DNA from: Cyanodermella asteris
Taxonomy: Eukaryota > Ascomycota > Lecanoromycetes > Ostropales > Stictidaceae
Direction: 5' to 3'
Length of the DNA: 64,000 nucleotides
Assembly (NCBI GenBank): GCA_900618795.1
Contig: UYJD01000001.1
Coordinates: 482,790 to 546,789, forward strand
The notes beneath the pieces were generated by a model. It was not told where the DNA came from. It worked only from the letters and a program-made list of their open reading frames with translations, and did not search any database. Each line of letters begins with the position of its first letter. Position 1 is the first letter of the stretch. The translations under genes and the position numbers were made by a program. This document shows, in pieces, positions 9,822 to 20,702 of this stretch.

Positions 9822-12779
9822 TGTAGTTTGTGCAATATGAAAAGTGAGTCGGCGGGCACAAGCTCGTCAACAGAGCACGACACCGCAAGGAGTGGCCACG
9901 GCACGAATGGGTCGGCGGAGGAGAAACGGAGCACGACGTCGTTGTTTCAATTGTGCTTGTCTGCCTCTGTTTTGCTTTCGTGTCCGTGTGTTTGAGCTTC
10001 TCGTCCGTACCCCCGGGAGATGGTAGTTGGCTTAGGCTGTGCGCGCGAGGAGACCCAGACACCACGAGTGAGGCATGTTTTGGGGGAATACGAGGGAAGA
10101 GCACATACCTTTCTACAATGCTACCAAGATTCCAGCAGCGCCGTAAGGTTGCGCGCAATTTGCGAGCTGGGCAGCAAAAGTGACAGGCCTGTTCCCTGGC
10201 AGAGGATGATCTCGACAAGCAAGTAAAGCTTCCGCTGTTTGATCCGAGGTTGGCGCAGAGGTGCGAATAGCGTCACAGCGTAGCGCTCGAAAGGCTCGAA
10301 TAGCACCCAAGTGCTGAGTGCTGGACCCCTTTCGCCTTGATGTTGATGCCCAATGGCGGCGTGAATGCTGCGACAAGGAAGAGGCGATCGCTAACTGGCA
10401 AGCGAATTGTTTCGGCCCAGCGAGTCGGCGCGGTTGTTTTGCAGTTCGAGGGCCAGTGAGAGCCGCCTCTTTCACAGAAATATCTGCTGGTGATTTGCTT
10501 TTCCTATCTTCAGTGTTTCTCACGGGGTGTTGCTGTCGGGGATCCTTACTTCAGGCTGTGCTGGCTCGGGCGGGTCGGGCAGCAAGATGTGCACGAGTAT
10601 TGCTGTGTTCCGCCGGTGGGTGAGCTGAGGCAGGCAAAGCAGTGTCGTTCTTTGTTCCCCTGTCGAGTCGTGTGTGTATCTCAGCGATGGCCGTTGCTTC
10701 TAGCTCTTGTGGTGGTCGCGATGACGCCGTGTCTGCTCCCCGCTTCACCAGGTATTACTCCTGCGACCGACTGGGTGAATCCGCGGGAAATCCTGCTTTG
10801 TCCTAAGCTAGGACGACTTCTGAGGTAAGTCTGTTATTGCAGAAGGGCGCAAAAATAGGGATCGGATGGTCAGGCCCGCGTGAGAAGCCTCCAATGGCGA
10901 GCACTCACTCACTTTATTCTTCGGCGGGCTGGTCGAGCGAGGGTCCAAGCAAGGAGCGGGACGACGTGAAGCTTTGGGATGACGTCCACCCTTGGCGAGT
11001 CCAGAGTCGAGAGACGTTGTCGACTACTCTCTCTCTCTCTCTCTTTCGCTCTCTGCTATTCAGCCTTTTCGACTGTCTCCACAGGCCGGGAAGCTCCCTG
11101 GCGATCGCTTGGCTCGGGGTTGTGGCCACTTAGAGGATCTCGGGGAAGCGACTCTCATCCGGGCGAGACAATGAAAACGATGATGACTGGACGCCCAGGT
11201 GCCCGACAGGCGAAGAGGATGCCTGCCGATGCTATCCTTTATCCTTTGACTCACTCTGCTTTGGATCAACGTACGTGGGTAAAGCCGTATTTGCAAACCC
11301 TCCTTCAGCCCTCGCTGCTCCGCCGAGTCCGCCTGCTCGTACGAGAGTTCGCTGTGGCGTCGTGCAGACGGATACCTGAGCCCTAGGAATATGCCTAAGC
11401 TGAGATGCAGACACTTTGCAAGCAAGGAAGAGAAAAGGTAAACTTTCCAACAAGTGAACTAATTACCCCAAGACGGGCCTCTTTTCCCTTCATCGAGTCA
11501 TTTACGGATGGTAGGCACCAGACGGTTCGCCTTGCTTACAAAAGAGATTAAGACGCCGCAATGCACGTAAAACGGGACATGAGAAGAGACTGGAAGACCT
11601 CGTAGACTTAGGCCACGGGCACTCGACATGCCGAAGCGGTCGCAAGTACTGACACGTAGGCCCCAAAGCATTCGAAACATGCGTCAACTCAGACTCGCCT
11701 CTGACCCAGTTATCACATTCTTTGCCGCCGTCTGGCGTTTGCCCCTTGCATCCAGATCTCGCTCAGCGAGAGTCATCGCTCATGACTGGTCCAAACAAGT
11801 GCTCTGTCTACCGCAAACACCCTCTGCCGAGCAAGTAGTTCTACGCCATCAGCACAGCCCTACGCCCCCGCTAGACAGTGGCGAATGCATAAGCATCTCG
11901 CACAACCACCACCCTACGTGGGTTCTCTTCGATGCTCACCGCGTGGCCTGAGGGTCGGGTCTGTGGCTGCCAGCCTCTCTATTGGCGCATCATTGCAAGG
12001 CTGTGACTTGCAACGAGCTTTTGGGGCCCCCGGGGAAGCGTGGAGGGGCTGGAACTGCGACCCTCCGCTCGGATACTGTCGGTGTGAGATTCCAGCTTTG
12101 AGGCTCTGCTTGCCATCGTGCCAAAGGCGGAGGGAGGGGCTCACCCATCCTACCAGACGCCGTTCTTTAACTTCAGCTCCGAAGCTGAGGGGATAACAAT
12201 GAAGGCGTTCAACAACCTACGGTCGGGGCTACGTCGCTTTGCGCAGGCTGACGCGACGGCGTTTTGACAACTGTGGATCGAGGCCATTGCACGTAAGCGA
12301 CTTCGAATATCATTCCGAAGTCCGAACGACAAAGACTTCATATATAGACACGGGTAGTTGTCTAAGAATACCTCCATTCGTATACACGGCCGCTGTAGAT
12401 CATGTCCCACCACCAAAACGAAGTCGAACCACCGGAACTTTTACCCCTCTTTCGTATTTCGACCACAGCTATTCAGACACCCAAGACCTTGGACTGCGGA
12501 GCGCCGCCCGACAAGAGTTTCGAAAGGCAAATCGTCACTGCCGGGACCGGATTCCGCGTTACTAAGTACTCTCTGTTTGCCACCGCTCGGAACGTACGGC
12601 AGCGGATGGGAAAATTGTCCTTCTGGAAGTATCACGAGACGAGTTCGTCTACCGACAGTTTGAGGCATTCCAGGCAAAGGTGACCGCACAGAAATCCTTT
12701 GCCTTCTGATCGAGCAGATGTACGGTTACGTCAAAGCCGATATTCTGCGTCTGGATGCTCCTCAAATGCTCCCCAAATG
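9822..12779. other. Gene-poor region with 5' leader of the DUF8035 gene
   Basis: The minus strand near 10108 has a good donor (AAAG then GTATGT) and an acceptor near 9823 (AAACTACAG), so a 5'-UTR intron of the DUF8035 gene is plausible. A (CT)9 microsatellite occupies 11027-11044. Otherwise only short unconvincing frames are present. Confidence 0.45.
11027..11044. repeat. (CT)9 microsatellite
   Basis: Eighteen bases of uninterrupted CT dinucleotide, in a region without a recognisable gene. Confidence 0.9.
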
Positions 12780-13181
12780 CGGTAAAAGACTTCAGACCCC
12801 TGCGTAGTCAAAAAAAAAAGACTTTGGGCCCGCAAAAGACTTCGGACCTCTCGCCGCGGTTCGTCAGCCGAGCGTAGCGAGCGTTGGGGGGGGGGGGGGG
12901 GGTNNNNNNNNNNNNNNNNNNNNNNNNNTAGTTGACGAGCGTTAGCGAGTGATTAGGGGGTTAGGTAGTTAGTATTAGGTGGTAGGGTTCGGGTTATTTG
13001 GAGTATCTTTGGCGCGAAGCGCCTTAGTTAGGAGGTTAGTGGTGTTGCTTAGAACTACTTGAATTAGTTGACTCGATAGTTGACAATTCTAGGTGGCTAA
13101 TGGGTGGGTGTTAGCTGACCTCCAGATGCTACTCGCGGGCTTGGGGTCCGAAGTCTTTTCTGGGCCCGAAGTCTTTTACCG
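12780..13181. mobile_element. MITE-like DNA transposon remnant with repeated subterminal motifs
   Basis: The two ends are inverted copies beginning CGGTAAAAGACTTC. The left end carries three direct copies of a motif close to AAAAGACTTCGGACCC (12784-12800, 12816-12831, 12834-12850). The right end carries two copies in inverted orientation (13143-13159 and 13162-13180). The flanks look like a 10-bp target-site duplication: TCCCCAAATG at 12770-12779 and TCCCCAATTG at 13182-13191, one mismatch. No transposase frame is present, so it is non-autonomous. A 9-10 bp duplication suggests a Mutator-like mobiliser (hAT would give 8 bp); this is inference. The interior holds a 17-base G run, an assembly gap of unknown true length, and G/T-rich sequence with small palindromes such as GGCGCGAAGCGCC. 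Confidence 0.7.
12904..12928. other. Assembly gap (25 N)
   Basis: Twenty-five N directly follow a 17-G homopolymer (12886-12902) and one T. The gap sits inside the MITE-like repeat, consistent with an assembly break at a repeat and homopolymer. The N count is probably a placeholder rather than a measured length. Confidence 0.95.
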
Positions 13182-13191
13182 TCCCCAATTG

Positions 13192-14628
13192 TCGAGTGTC
13201 TGAGACCTGCATGCGCCTGAATCGCTTGTATCGCATTGCAGCGGCCAGATAACATGTTGTCTCACGTGTACCATCAAATCATATTTCCTATCTCGTGCAT
13301 GTTATTGTACTGTATCTAAAGTGGTCGTTTCCATAATTTTCGTGCTTTCCTTCTCGTGTCGTGAGCAGTAGGCCGTTGTCGATTGATTCCAAATGCTTCC
13401 CCTCCGTAAAATCCACAGCCATTCGCAACAAAAGAAAGCGGGTCGAGCCCGAACACTGATCACATCTGTTGTCAAAGCATGACAAGAAACAATTCGCCAC
13501 CAAGTATCGGTTCCGAAAGTCGTTGCGTGTATGTTGTTGTCGTTCATATTCGTTTCCACTCATCAAATGGTTGGCACAAGCCGACTCAACCAAGTTTCCG
13601 CATGAGATAGATGCAAATGACATCGTCCATCATGACCAGATACACACCTCGGCCGTAGCAGTCGTGGAAGGCATTCGCCTCGTCGTTCTCTCCACCCGTC
13701 ATCATCATCATCAAAAAAACAAAGAGCCGCGTTCATCCGGCCTGCCCTCTCCTCCGCCGCCAACACGCAAGGTCATGTGCCGTCAAGCCCGGTCCGCCAA
13801 GACCGAACTCAGGGCCGTCTTTCCCCATGCAACCATACACTCCTCATACTCACTGCCGTACAGCCGCCAAAAGAAAACCACGCGGAGAGGCCCCGAAACC
13901 GGTATCCGAGTGCACTTCAGAATTCGTGGCAACCCATCGATGACACACATCGGGGTCCTCGGACCGCACCGCATGGCACGATATTGATTGTACCAAGGCT
14001 GGAGAAGTAGGCATTGGGTTTCGAAGCAAGGAAGACTTCGCTTCCGAAAAGAGCCGTACCGACATCCAAGGGCAAAGTGCTCGATTTTTTTGTTTCTCCG
14101 CAATCGATAACGACCTTGTTCGTGATAAGACCCAGTTATCAACAACCGCTCTCACCCGCTCTCGGCAGCCGTAGAGGCTCTAATATTTGTGTTGAGCCCA
14201 AGTGGCTGTAGATGTTGGCGAAATTTCAGGGTCGGACGAGAAAGATTCCGACCAAGTAAGGCAAATTTCCCCTCAAGCCTTGAAACCCCAAAAGCTGCCC
14301 CAATGTTCTGCCTCTCGGCCTCTGTAATCGTCGCAAGCATTCGGTTGAGCTCGGCCGAGGCTAGTCGTGGGCGCACGTCGAGGACGTGACCTGGCATGTA
14401 CACATCCCAGAATCTGTTTCCTCCCCCAAAGAGGCGTATCGTCTACTTGTCCGCATGAAAGTCGTCCAATTCTGTACGGGCGAATCTTGAAAGTCCTCGG
14501 ACCATAAAGTGTTCACTTCCCAGCCCGATTCCAATCATCTTATCATTTTCATTCCTTCTCTTCTCGACGCCAGAAAACTCCAGAACCCAAGTACCGAAAT
14601 AAGCAAATTGCGCTGACCCGTTGGATCT
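13192..14628. other. Intergenic, no supportable gene
   Basis: Holds the 3' flank of the minus-strand gene ending at 14629 and otherwise short frames of under 175 codons with no recognisable motif. Confidence 0.45.
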
Positions 14629-15965
14629 TCAGCGTCTCTCAGCGTCGCTGTCGTCGTCACTTGTCTTGCTAGTAGCCTTCTTGCGGCCGGCAAGCCATCG
14701 ACGCTTTCCGACTCTCGTCTCGAAATGAGGATTGACGGTGGGCGGAGTTATGGACGTGGTGGTACCGTACGACTCGTCGGCCTCGGTAGCCGAAACGCTG
14801 TTCATGATGGTCGTCTTCATCTTGTTGCGAAACGCGTCCACTATGATGCTGTCAGTGAGAAGACTCGGAACGGGACAAGGACAGGGGAAGCGGTTGTGGT
14901 AGTGACTTCAAGCAGGAACAGAGAGGAGCGAACATGGCAATGAACCACCACGTTCTTTGCTTTTGAATGTCGACGTGACGAGGGGGAACGGGGACAGATG
15001 CACTTACAACTCTTCTGAAGAAACAGAATTCGTCCGCTAAAAACGCGGCTCTGGCTCCACGCCATTCTGACGCCGAGCTCATTGATCATCTCTTCCCTCC
15101 TTCTCTTGCTCGTCGTCAGACCGGGGACGCTGACCGAGTATTCTGCGCCTCCGCGCGGACCGGGCCCACTTCCGCCAGCACTACTCACGCTTCCAATCGT
15201 GCCCCTACGTCCGTGGTCGCGCGGTCCTCCGCCAGCAGCCGGATCGACCTCCATCTGTTCAGTCTCGCCCGCACCCAGCGTCTCTTCAACTGCCTCTCCA
15301 CCATTGATATTGCTCAGCTTCACCAGCGTCTTGCCTGCGAGGGCACGGCCCTCCTGATCATCGGCTTCAATCTTCTTCGCGCCCATGGCCGTGGGGTTGA
15401 TCTCGTTGACGCCCTCCTCGACCCAGCGTCCGCCCGTGCGCTCCCGGATCTCGGCGCCGGTCTCGCGAAACTGCATCGGAAAGTAGGCGCGCGGATACAC
15501 GCTGAGCTTTCGGTGGTACGAGTCCGGAATGTCGGCCAAATTGATCTGGTCGAGGGTGACACGGACCCGGACCCTCTGCTGGTTGCGCGCTGCATCCTCG
15601 ACGAGAATGAACTTGGGCCGCTTGTTGTCACGCACGTCGCCGTACAGCTCGAGCGAGCGCTTCGGGTCCGGCTCGGGTGAGCTGCTGGAGCGTTTGCGCT
15701 TGAGGCCGACGGGGTCGGTGGGCGAGGTCTGCACCGGGGAGCCGATGGAACCGATGGTGCTCATCGTATCGTTGCGAACGTGAGACTGGCGATGATGAGC
15801 ATGTATGGGAGCGCCGGTTGAGGAGAAGGACGAGCGCGGGTCCATCGAGTCGTAGGACATGTTAACCGGAGGAGCCATTGATGAGGTGGTGGCCGAGGAC
15901 GAGGACAGCTGCGACGGGTAGGCTTGGGAGCCGGGGAAGACGGAGGCGACTGAGCTGCTGCGCAT
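14629..15965 (-). CDS. Diverged DUF8032-like nuclear protein (N-terminus incomplete)
   Basis: Two exons are clear: 15008-15965 and 14629-14840, joined across a 167-nt intron (donor GTAAGT at 15007, acceptor ATAG ending at 14841), giving at least 389 aa in one frame. An acceptor with a CTAAC branch point (CCAATTCAG ending near 15976) lies just upstream of the first ATG, so a further 5' exon is likely and the true start is unresolved. The N-terminal 110 residues are Ser-rich, then a basic KRKRSSSSPEPDPKR signal. Residues 115-160 (RVRVRVTLDQINLADIP, then VYPRA) and 290-335 (GRILFLQKSLDAFRN across the splice) match the first and last parts of the DUF8032-like domain of the next gene upstream. They are separated by a roughly 130-aa Gly-rich insert. 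The C-terminus is basic (GKRRWLAGRKK). Probably nuclear; function unknown. Confidence 0.75.
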
Positions 15966-15976
15966 GTGGGAGTAGC

Positions 15977-16902
15977 CTGAATTGGAAGGTTAGCTTTGGT
16001 TCGTCTCGTAGCGAGATTGGAGAGAGGGCATGAGGCATGAAGCATGACTCGGTGGCGTGTGTACCCCTGAGTGGAGGTTAGATTGACACTGGAGCGGCTA
16101 TCGCGCCATCTGCTCCATTTCCCCACCATGAGAGCCACGCTAAAGGATCAAAGCATGGGGGTTGTGGCCTAGACTTGAGGCAGCTGGCGAGAGCAGGCTT
16201 GGGTTTTGTCGTCCGACTGGTCTCGACGATCGGAGTAGCAGCAGCAGCAGCAGCAACTTTACCATTACAACGCAACGCACCGAACGCAAAGCAGAATGCT
16301 GGGGTAGAAATCATGGGATACATGCTACGGGCATCAAGATGTAGGCTCGCAGGCAGGACAAGGACAAATGAGTCAAATGCTCCCTTCAAACCTGTCGACC
16401 TGGTGTAAAAACCATGGCGTCGACAGGCCTCCCTGTCTCGAGACGTGCAGGGAATAGTAAGGTACCGTAGGTAATGCAAGTGAAGCTCATCGTTTCTTCT
16501 CGTCTTGTCTTGTCCTGTTCTGTTCGTGTATTCATGCCATTAAAGAAAGCACATCGACCAGCAATGCGCCTCTGTACTGCGTCTCTGGTGGTTCCTCGGG
16601 TCAGGCTCATGGATTGACTAGCCCTGGGCAAACTCAGACTGTAAGCTGTATAGAGTACAAGATGGTGCGCAAAAGAAGCAAGAAGACGCTGTCAGAAAAC
16701 TTTTCTCATGTCGTGTCGTCTCGCCCTCGCTTTTCGGCATCTTGTAAAGCTCGTTCAAAAAACGCCGCAAGTGCGACCAACAGTTCCACGCAAAGAATCA
16801 GAAGGGAAAAAAAAACGTTTTCAAGGCTGCTGCTGCTGCTGTGAATGCCACAAAGTGACGCCGTATAGAAATTGTCGACCGTCTTGAACCAGTCGTAAAT
16901 CA
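15977..16902. other. Intergenic between the two DUF8032-like genes
   Basis: It probably contains the unplaced 5' exon and promoter of the gene ending at 14629. An (AGC)6 run lies at 16237-16256. I could not choose the first exon: several short minus-strand frames are open, and CTAAC-type acceptors lie near 16060 and 15976. Confidence 0.45.
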
Positions 16903-19900
16903 TCAAGCCTGTCCTCCGGAGAAATAGTGTACAGATTGCTGCCCTGGCATTTGACCGTACGGCACATTCGCCGCCGTCAGCTGCGAGGGATAGCTCATGC
17001 TGCTGCTGCCCACTTGATGTTGCTGGTGAGGCTGCTGCTGTCCGAGGGGCGGCCCCATGTGAGGATTTCCCATGCCACTTGCGCCCATGTTTCCGCCCAT
17101 GACGTTCATGTTCATGCTCATCGATGGTGCATATGCATTGGGGGCTCGCATGGAGAACCTACCGGCATTCGATCCATCATCCGCCGTACTTCCAGGAATC
17201 TGATGTCCGTGGTACGATGGCTCACCACCCATGGGAACGTTACTGGGCATGCTTAGAGGTCGCTGCATGCCCGCCCCTGCGAGTGCTCCAACTGGCGATG
17301 GCTGTGCGGCTTCGCTGTTCTTTCGAGTCTTCAATTTCTGCTGTCTTCGTACTCGTCGGCTCCTCAGTTTGGTGTCGTTGTTGCTGTTTCTCCACGAGTC
17401 GACCGCGCGCTGAATGAGGCCTCTCTTTCCACGGATGCAAGCATTGATGTGTGCCAGTGCCCAACCGACATTGTTGCATTCCGTCTCGTATCCGTATCTG
17501 TTGCCCTTGTACTCCTCTTTGCTGGTCATGGCGCGTGGATAGACACAATTGTCGTCTTTGAACTTGGGATCGAGGCTGTTCACGTCGACCGTCTCAATAC
17601 TGCATTTGATGCTATATTCCATCTTTACTCGATCACGGCTGTACTCGAACGAGATCCATTGCGCGCCGTCGACGTCCTCGCGGACAAGGACGGGTGTGGT
17701 GGCGGGAATGGGCCCTGGTGCCGCATTGGACGTTGCGCTCCCTCCGCCACTCCTGGGTGACTGCTGCAAGCCCCCAGAAGCGCTCGGGGGCCCTTGGTGC
17801 GAACTATTGAGTCGCTGCTGTGATGATTGATGCACGGCTGAGTTGTCCATGGACCGATGCAACGGCATTGCAGAGGGCTCTAGTTTGGGCCTCGGAGATT
17901 GTTGCGCCATGCTACTCGGGCTTTGCGTATGTGCCTGGTGCTGCATGTGGGGAGTTGACTGCCCTTGGTGAGACATTAGTAGAGACTGCGACGACATGGG
18001 CTGAGGAGCCTGGCTGTGTGAAGGGTGGGCGTAAGTGGGCTGTTGAACCTGGCCCATGTTTTGATGATAACCCGGATAGTTACTGTACATTGAGGCTGCC
18101 ATGTGAGCGTGCGGCTGTGCGTACAGGGCTCGATTCTGCACATCATGCGGTGAACTGACAGAGGGAGAATTTGACTGAGGAGTGTTGTAGATGTTAGGAT
18201 ATGGTCGTTGCATATGTGCGGTTGCCATTAAGACTCGGCCGTCCTCTACAGAAATTAGTCCATACTCCTGATCTCAGATCTCCGCCACATGGCAGGAAAC
18301 ATCGGACGAAACTTACCCGTGACCGGATACGGACTTGGATGCTGCGAGTAAGGGCTCTGCAGATACTGGAGCTCCTGATTGGGCTGACTCGGGTCGCCGA
18401 TTGGACTCGTAACGAAATGCTGCTGCTGCTGCTGCTGCTGGAGAGCTGCAACGCCGTCACGCTGGACTTGGGAAGCACGGTCGGGCTGAGTGGGCTGATG
18501 ATGCTGGTTAGGAGAGCCGGGGTGCTGCTGCTGCTGCTGCTGCTGCTGATGTACGATGCTCGACGACCGTGGATGCTGGAGCTGGTGCTGTGCTGCAGAT
18601 GGCGGGCCGCCCGCTCTTTGCTGCTGTTGATCTTGCTGCTGCGTGCGTTGTGCGTGCTGCGTTACCCATGTCAGCGGACGTTCCAAAATAAATAAAAATG
18701 GCTAGAAGTAAAGTGCTTGAGACGGTATGGGAAGCGTGCGCGACACACACAAAGAGATGAAAGAGGAAATCACGACAATCAGGACGGTACACAGCAGCTG
18801 CGGTACCAGAGATGGTCACTGAGCAAGGCGAGGGCACCCAGCCCGATCGGTCAGTAGGCACAATCAGTCACGTACTGTGCGACAGCAAAGGCCAGGCGTA
18901 TCGGACGCTCGATGGGGGTGCAAGTAGCCGAGCAGGCCTCTTCTTGGTTCGGCAGGGTTGCTGGCTGGGAATCGAGGGTAGAAGGGAAGTCTGAAAATGA
19001 GGCTCTGACGGGAAGCAGCCGGCGGCGTCAGATGACAGGTCGGCAAATGCCTGCAACGACTTCGGATGCCTTGGATGAGAGAAGGAGGACCTGGTCAAGG
19101 ATGCGGCCCAGATGAGCTTGTGAAGAGGCGAGAGGCACCAGAATGTCCAGGCAGGCCACGCCAGTTATAAAACAATGAGCTGGGGTTCAGGGAAAGGGTG
19201 ACACGGGCTAGATGAATGTCGTTCCGTTGCTTATCCTCTGGCTTGCTCCGGGGATGTGGAGAGGGGTTGGCCACAAATTCCGACGCGGATCTTGTTTTTC
19301 CAGAAGGACAGAAGGACCCATTGTTCCTTCGTCAGAAATCACGGTCTGCGTGCAACCGCGCGTGAAAGGCTGATTTGCGAGAAAGGCCAAAACGGCCACT
19401 TCCGGAAGAGGTCGTGGATGATGCGACTGCTGCAGGATGATATCCAGCCACCCAATAAACATCGCAAAATGGGATGTTCTGGCGATATGCACATCAAGCG
19501 CATGGAACCGCTTCGACATGTGCTTCGCGGAAACGTGTGCTCGAAACAGAGTAAAGGCTGGGCCAGGATTGCAGCACTCATGCAGTGTCATGCTTTGGAT
19601 GACGCTGGTGGAATTGCGTCTCAGGTTTGACAAGATTGCAAGGAGCAGCCTAGTAGATGCGGAATCCGACAGGCACTTCATCCTCGTCTTCGGGGAGACT
19701 GGGGTATCACAAATCGCAGACGGCGCAATAGCACGCGAGTTCTCAGGACTTACAATAATCCAGGCTGTCCGATAAGAACAGGCAAGATGCCGACGGAAGG
19801 ATGCCGCTGGTCAGGCAGAGGGAATGGCGATGCCAGCCAAAGGTCTGGGACCGATGTCGATGGAAGACGAGGATTGTATGGGTTTGCTGAGATCCAGATG

Positions 19901-20702
19901 CCAGACCAGACGAGGGTAGAGGTATAAGTAAGACAGGGTGGCGCGGTTGGGGTATTCAAGAGCCCAACGTATAATGTCCGGGAGATTTGGTCATTCGTTG
20001 GATGTGGGAGGGATTGCGTATGAGTTGTGCTTCGGGCGTGGGTGTGGAGGATCAAGAAGGTATCATCCACCGATAAGCAAGTTGGAAGGGGCGTCGAAAG
20101 CAACGAAGCGAACCCAGCGTGTCAATGTCACTACGAAGCGAACGTACGACGGAAGAATAGTAGGGCGTGCAGGTGTGAGAGAGGAAAAAACAAGAAATAA
20201 ATGCTATCAGTGCAGATGAAAGAGAGCAACGTTCGCAGCGCAGGCGAGGTATGCGATGTATAGCGTTTGAATGGTGTGTGTGCGCGCATGGGTATTGGAA
20301 ATTTACTTTGGTACTCACCAGGGAAGCTTGGCTTTGAGATTGGGCGCGCTGTGGACTCGGCTTGATGCTTGTGTTGAGGTTCATGGCGCCACTGTTGACT
20401 GACGCGCCGATCGGAGCAGTTTCCAATGGATTATTATTAGGAATGAAGGCCGTGGAGGGCCTGGAGGCGGTTGGGTCGTTGACTGGGGCAATCTGAGGAG
20501 CGAGTGTAGCATGATCTCCGGTAGTGCTTCTTCGACGGACGTTCGATGTGCTCGTACCCGCGATCACCTGGGACGCGGCCGGGATGGCGTTTGCTTTTGT
20601 CTTGGGTCTGCCTCGCTTGGCAGGTCTGGGGCTGGTATGAGCGGCGGGAAGAGTATTTTGCTGCGAAGTACTGGTTGACCTAGACGCCAACAGAGTGGCC
20701 AT
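16903..20702 (-). CDS. DUF8032-domain, AT-hook, Q-rich putative nuclear regulator
   Basis: Three exons: 20319-20702, 18317-18656 and 16903-18245, giving 688 aa. Both joins keep phase. Exon 1 ends at GTGAGT in phase 0 and meets an ACGCAG acceptor. Exon 2 ends at GTAAGT in phase 1 and meets CTGTAG, after which the ATG at 18228 is internal and in frame. The first intron is 1662 nt, unusually long here, so linking exon 1 is an inference. Exon 1 has an AT-hook-like PAKRGRPKTKA at residues 28-38. Exon 2 is Gln-rich with two pure CAG-coded tracts (18418-18441 and 18523-18549). The conserved domain at about 427-543 includes WISFEYSRDRVKMEYSIKC, VYPRA, YETECNNVGWALAHIN and GKRGLIQRAVDSWRN, then a basic RSRRVRRQQKLKTRK stretch. 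I know this as fungal DUF8032 (name from memory). The composition suggests a transcriptional regulator. Confidence 0.8.
18657..20318 (-). other. Putative long first intron of the DUF8032 gene
   Basis: A 1662-nt stretch flanked by phase-compatible GTGAGT and ACGCAG sites. I found no alternative coding exon inside it. If exon 1 is in fact a separate small gene, this stretch would instead be intergenic. Confidence 0.55.

Noticed and set aside
12929-13000. Telomere-like TTAGGG-type G/T-rich sequence
   Set aside because: The units are irregular, not a TTAGGG array, and lie inside the MITE-like repeat; an interstitial telomere is not supported.
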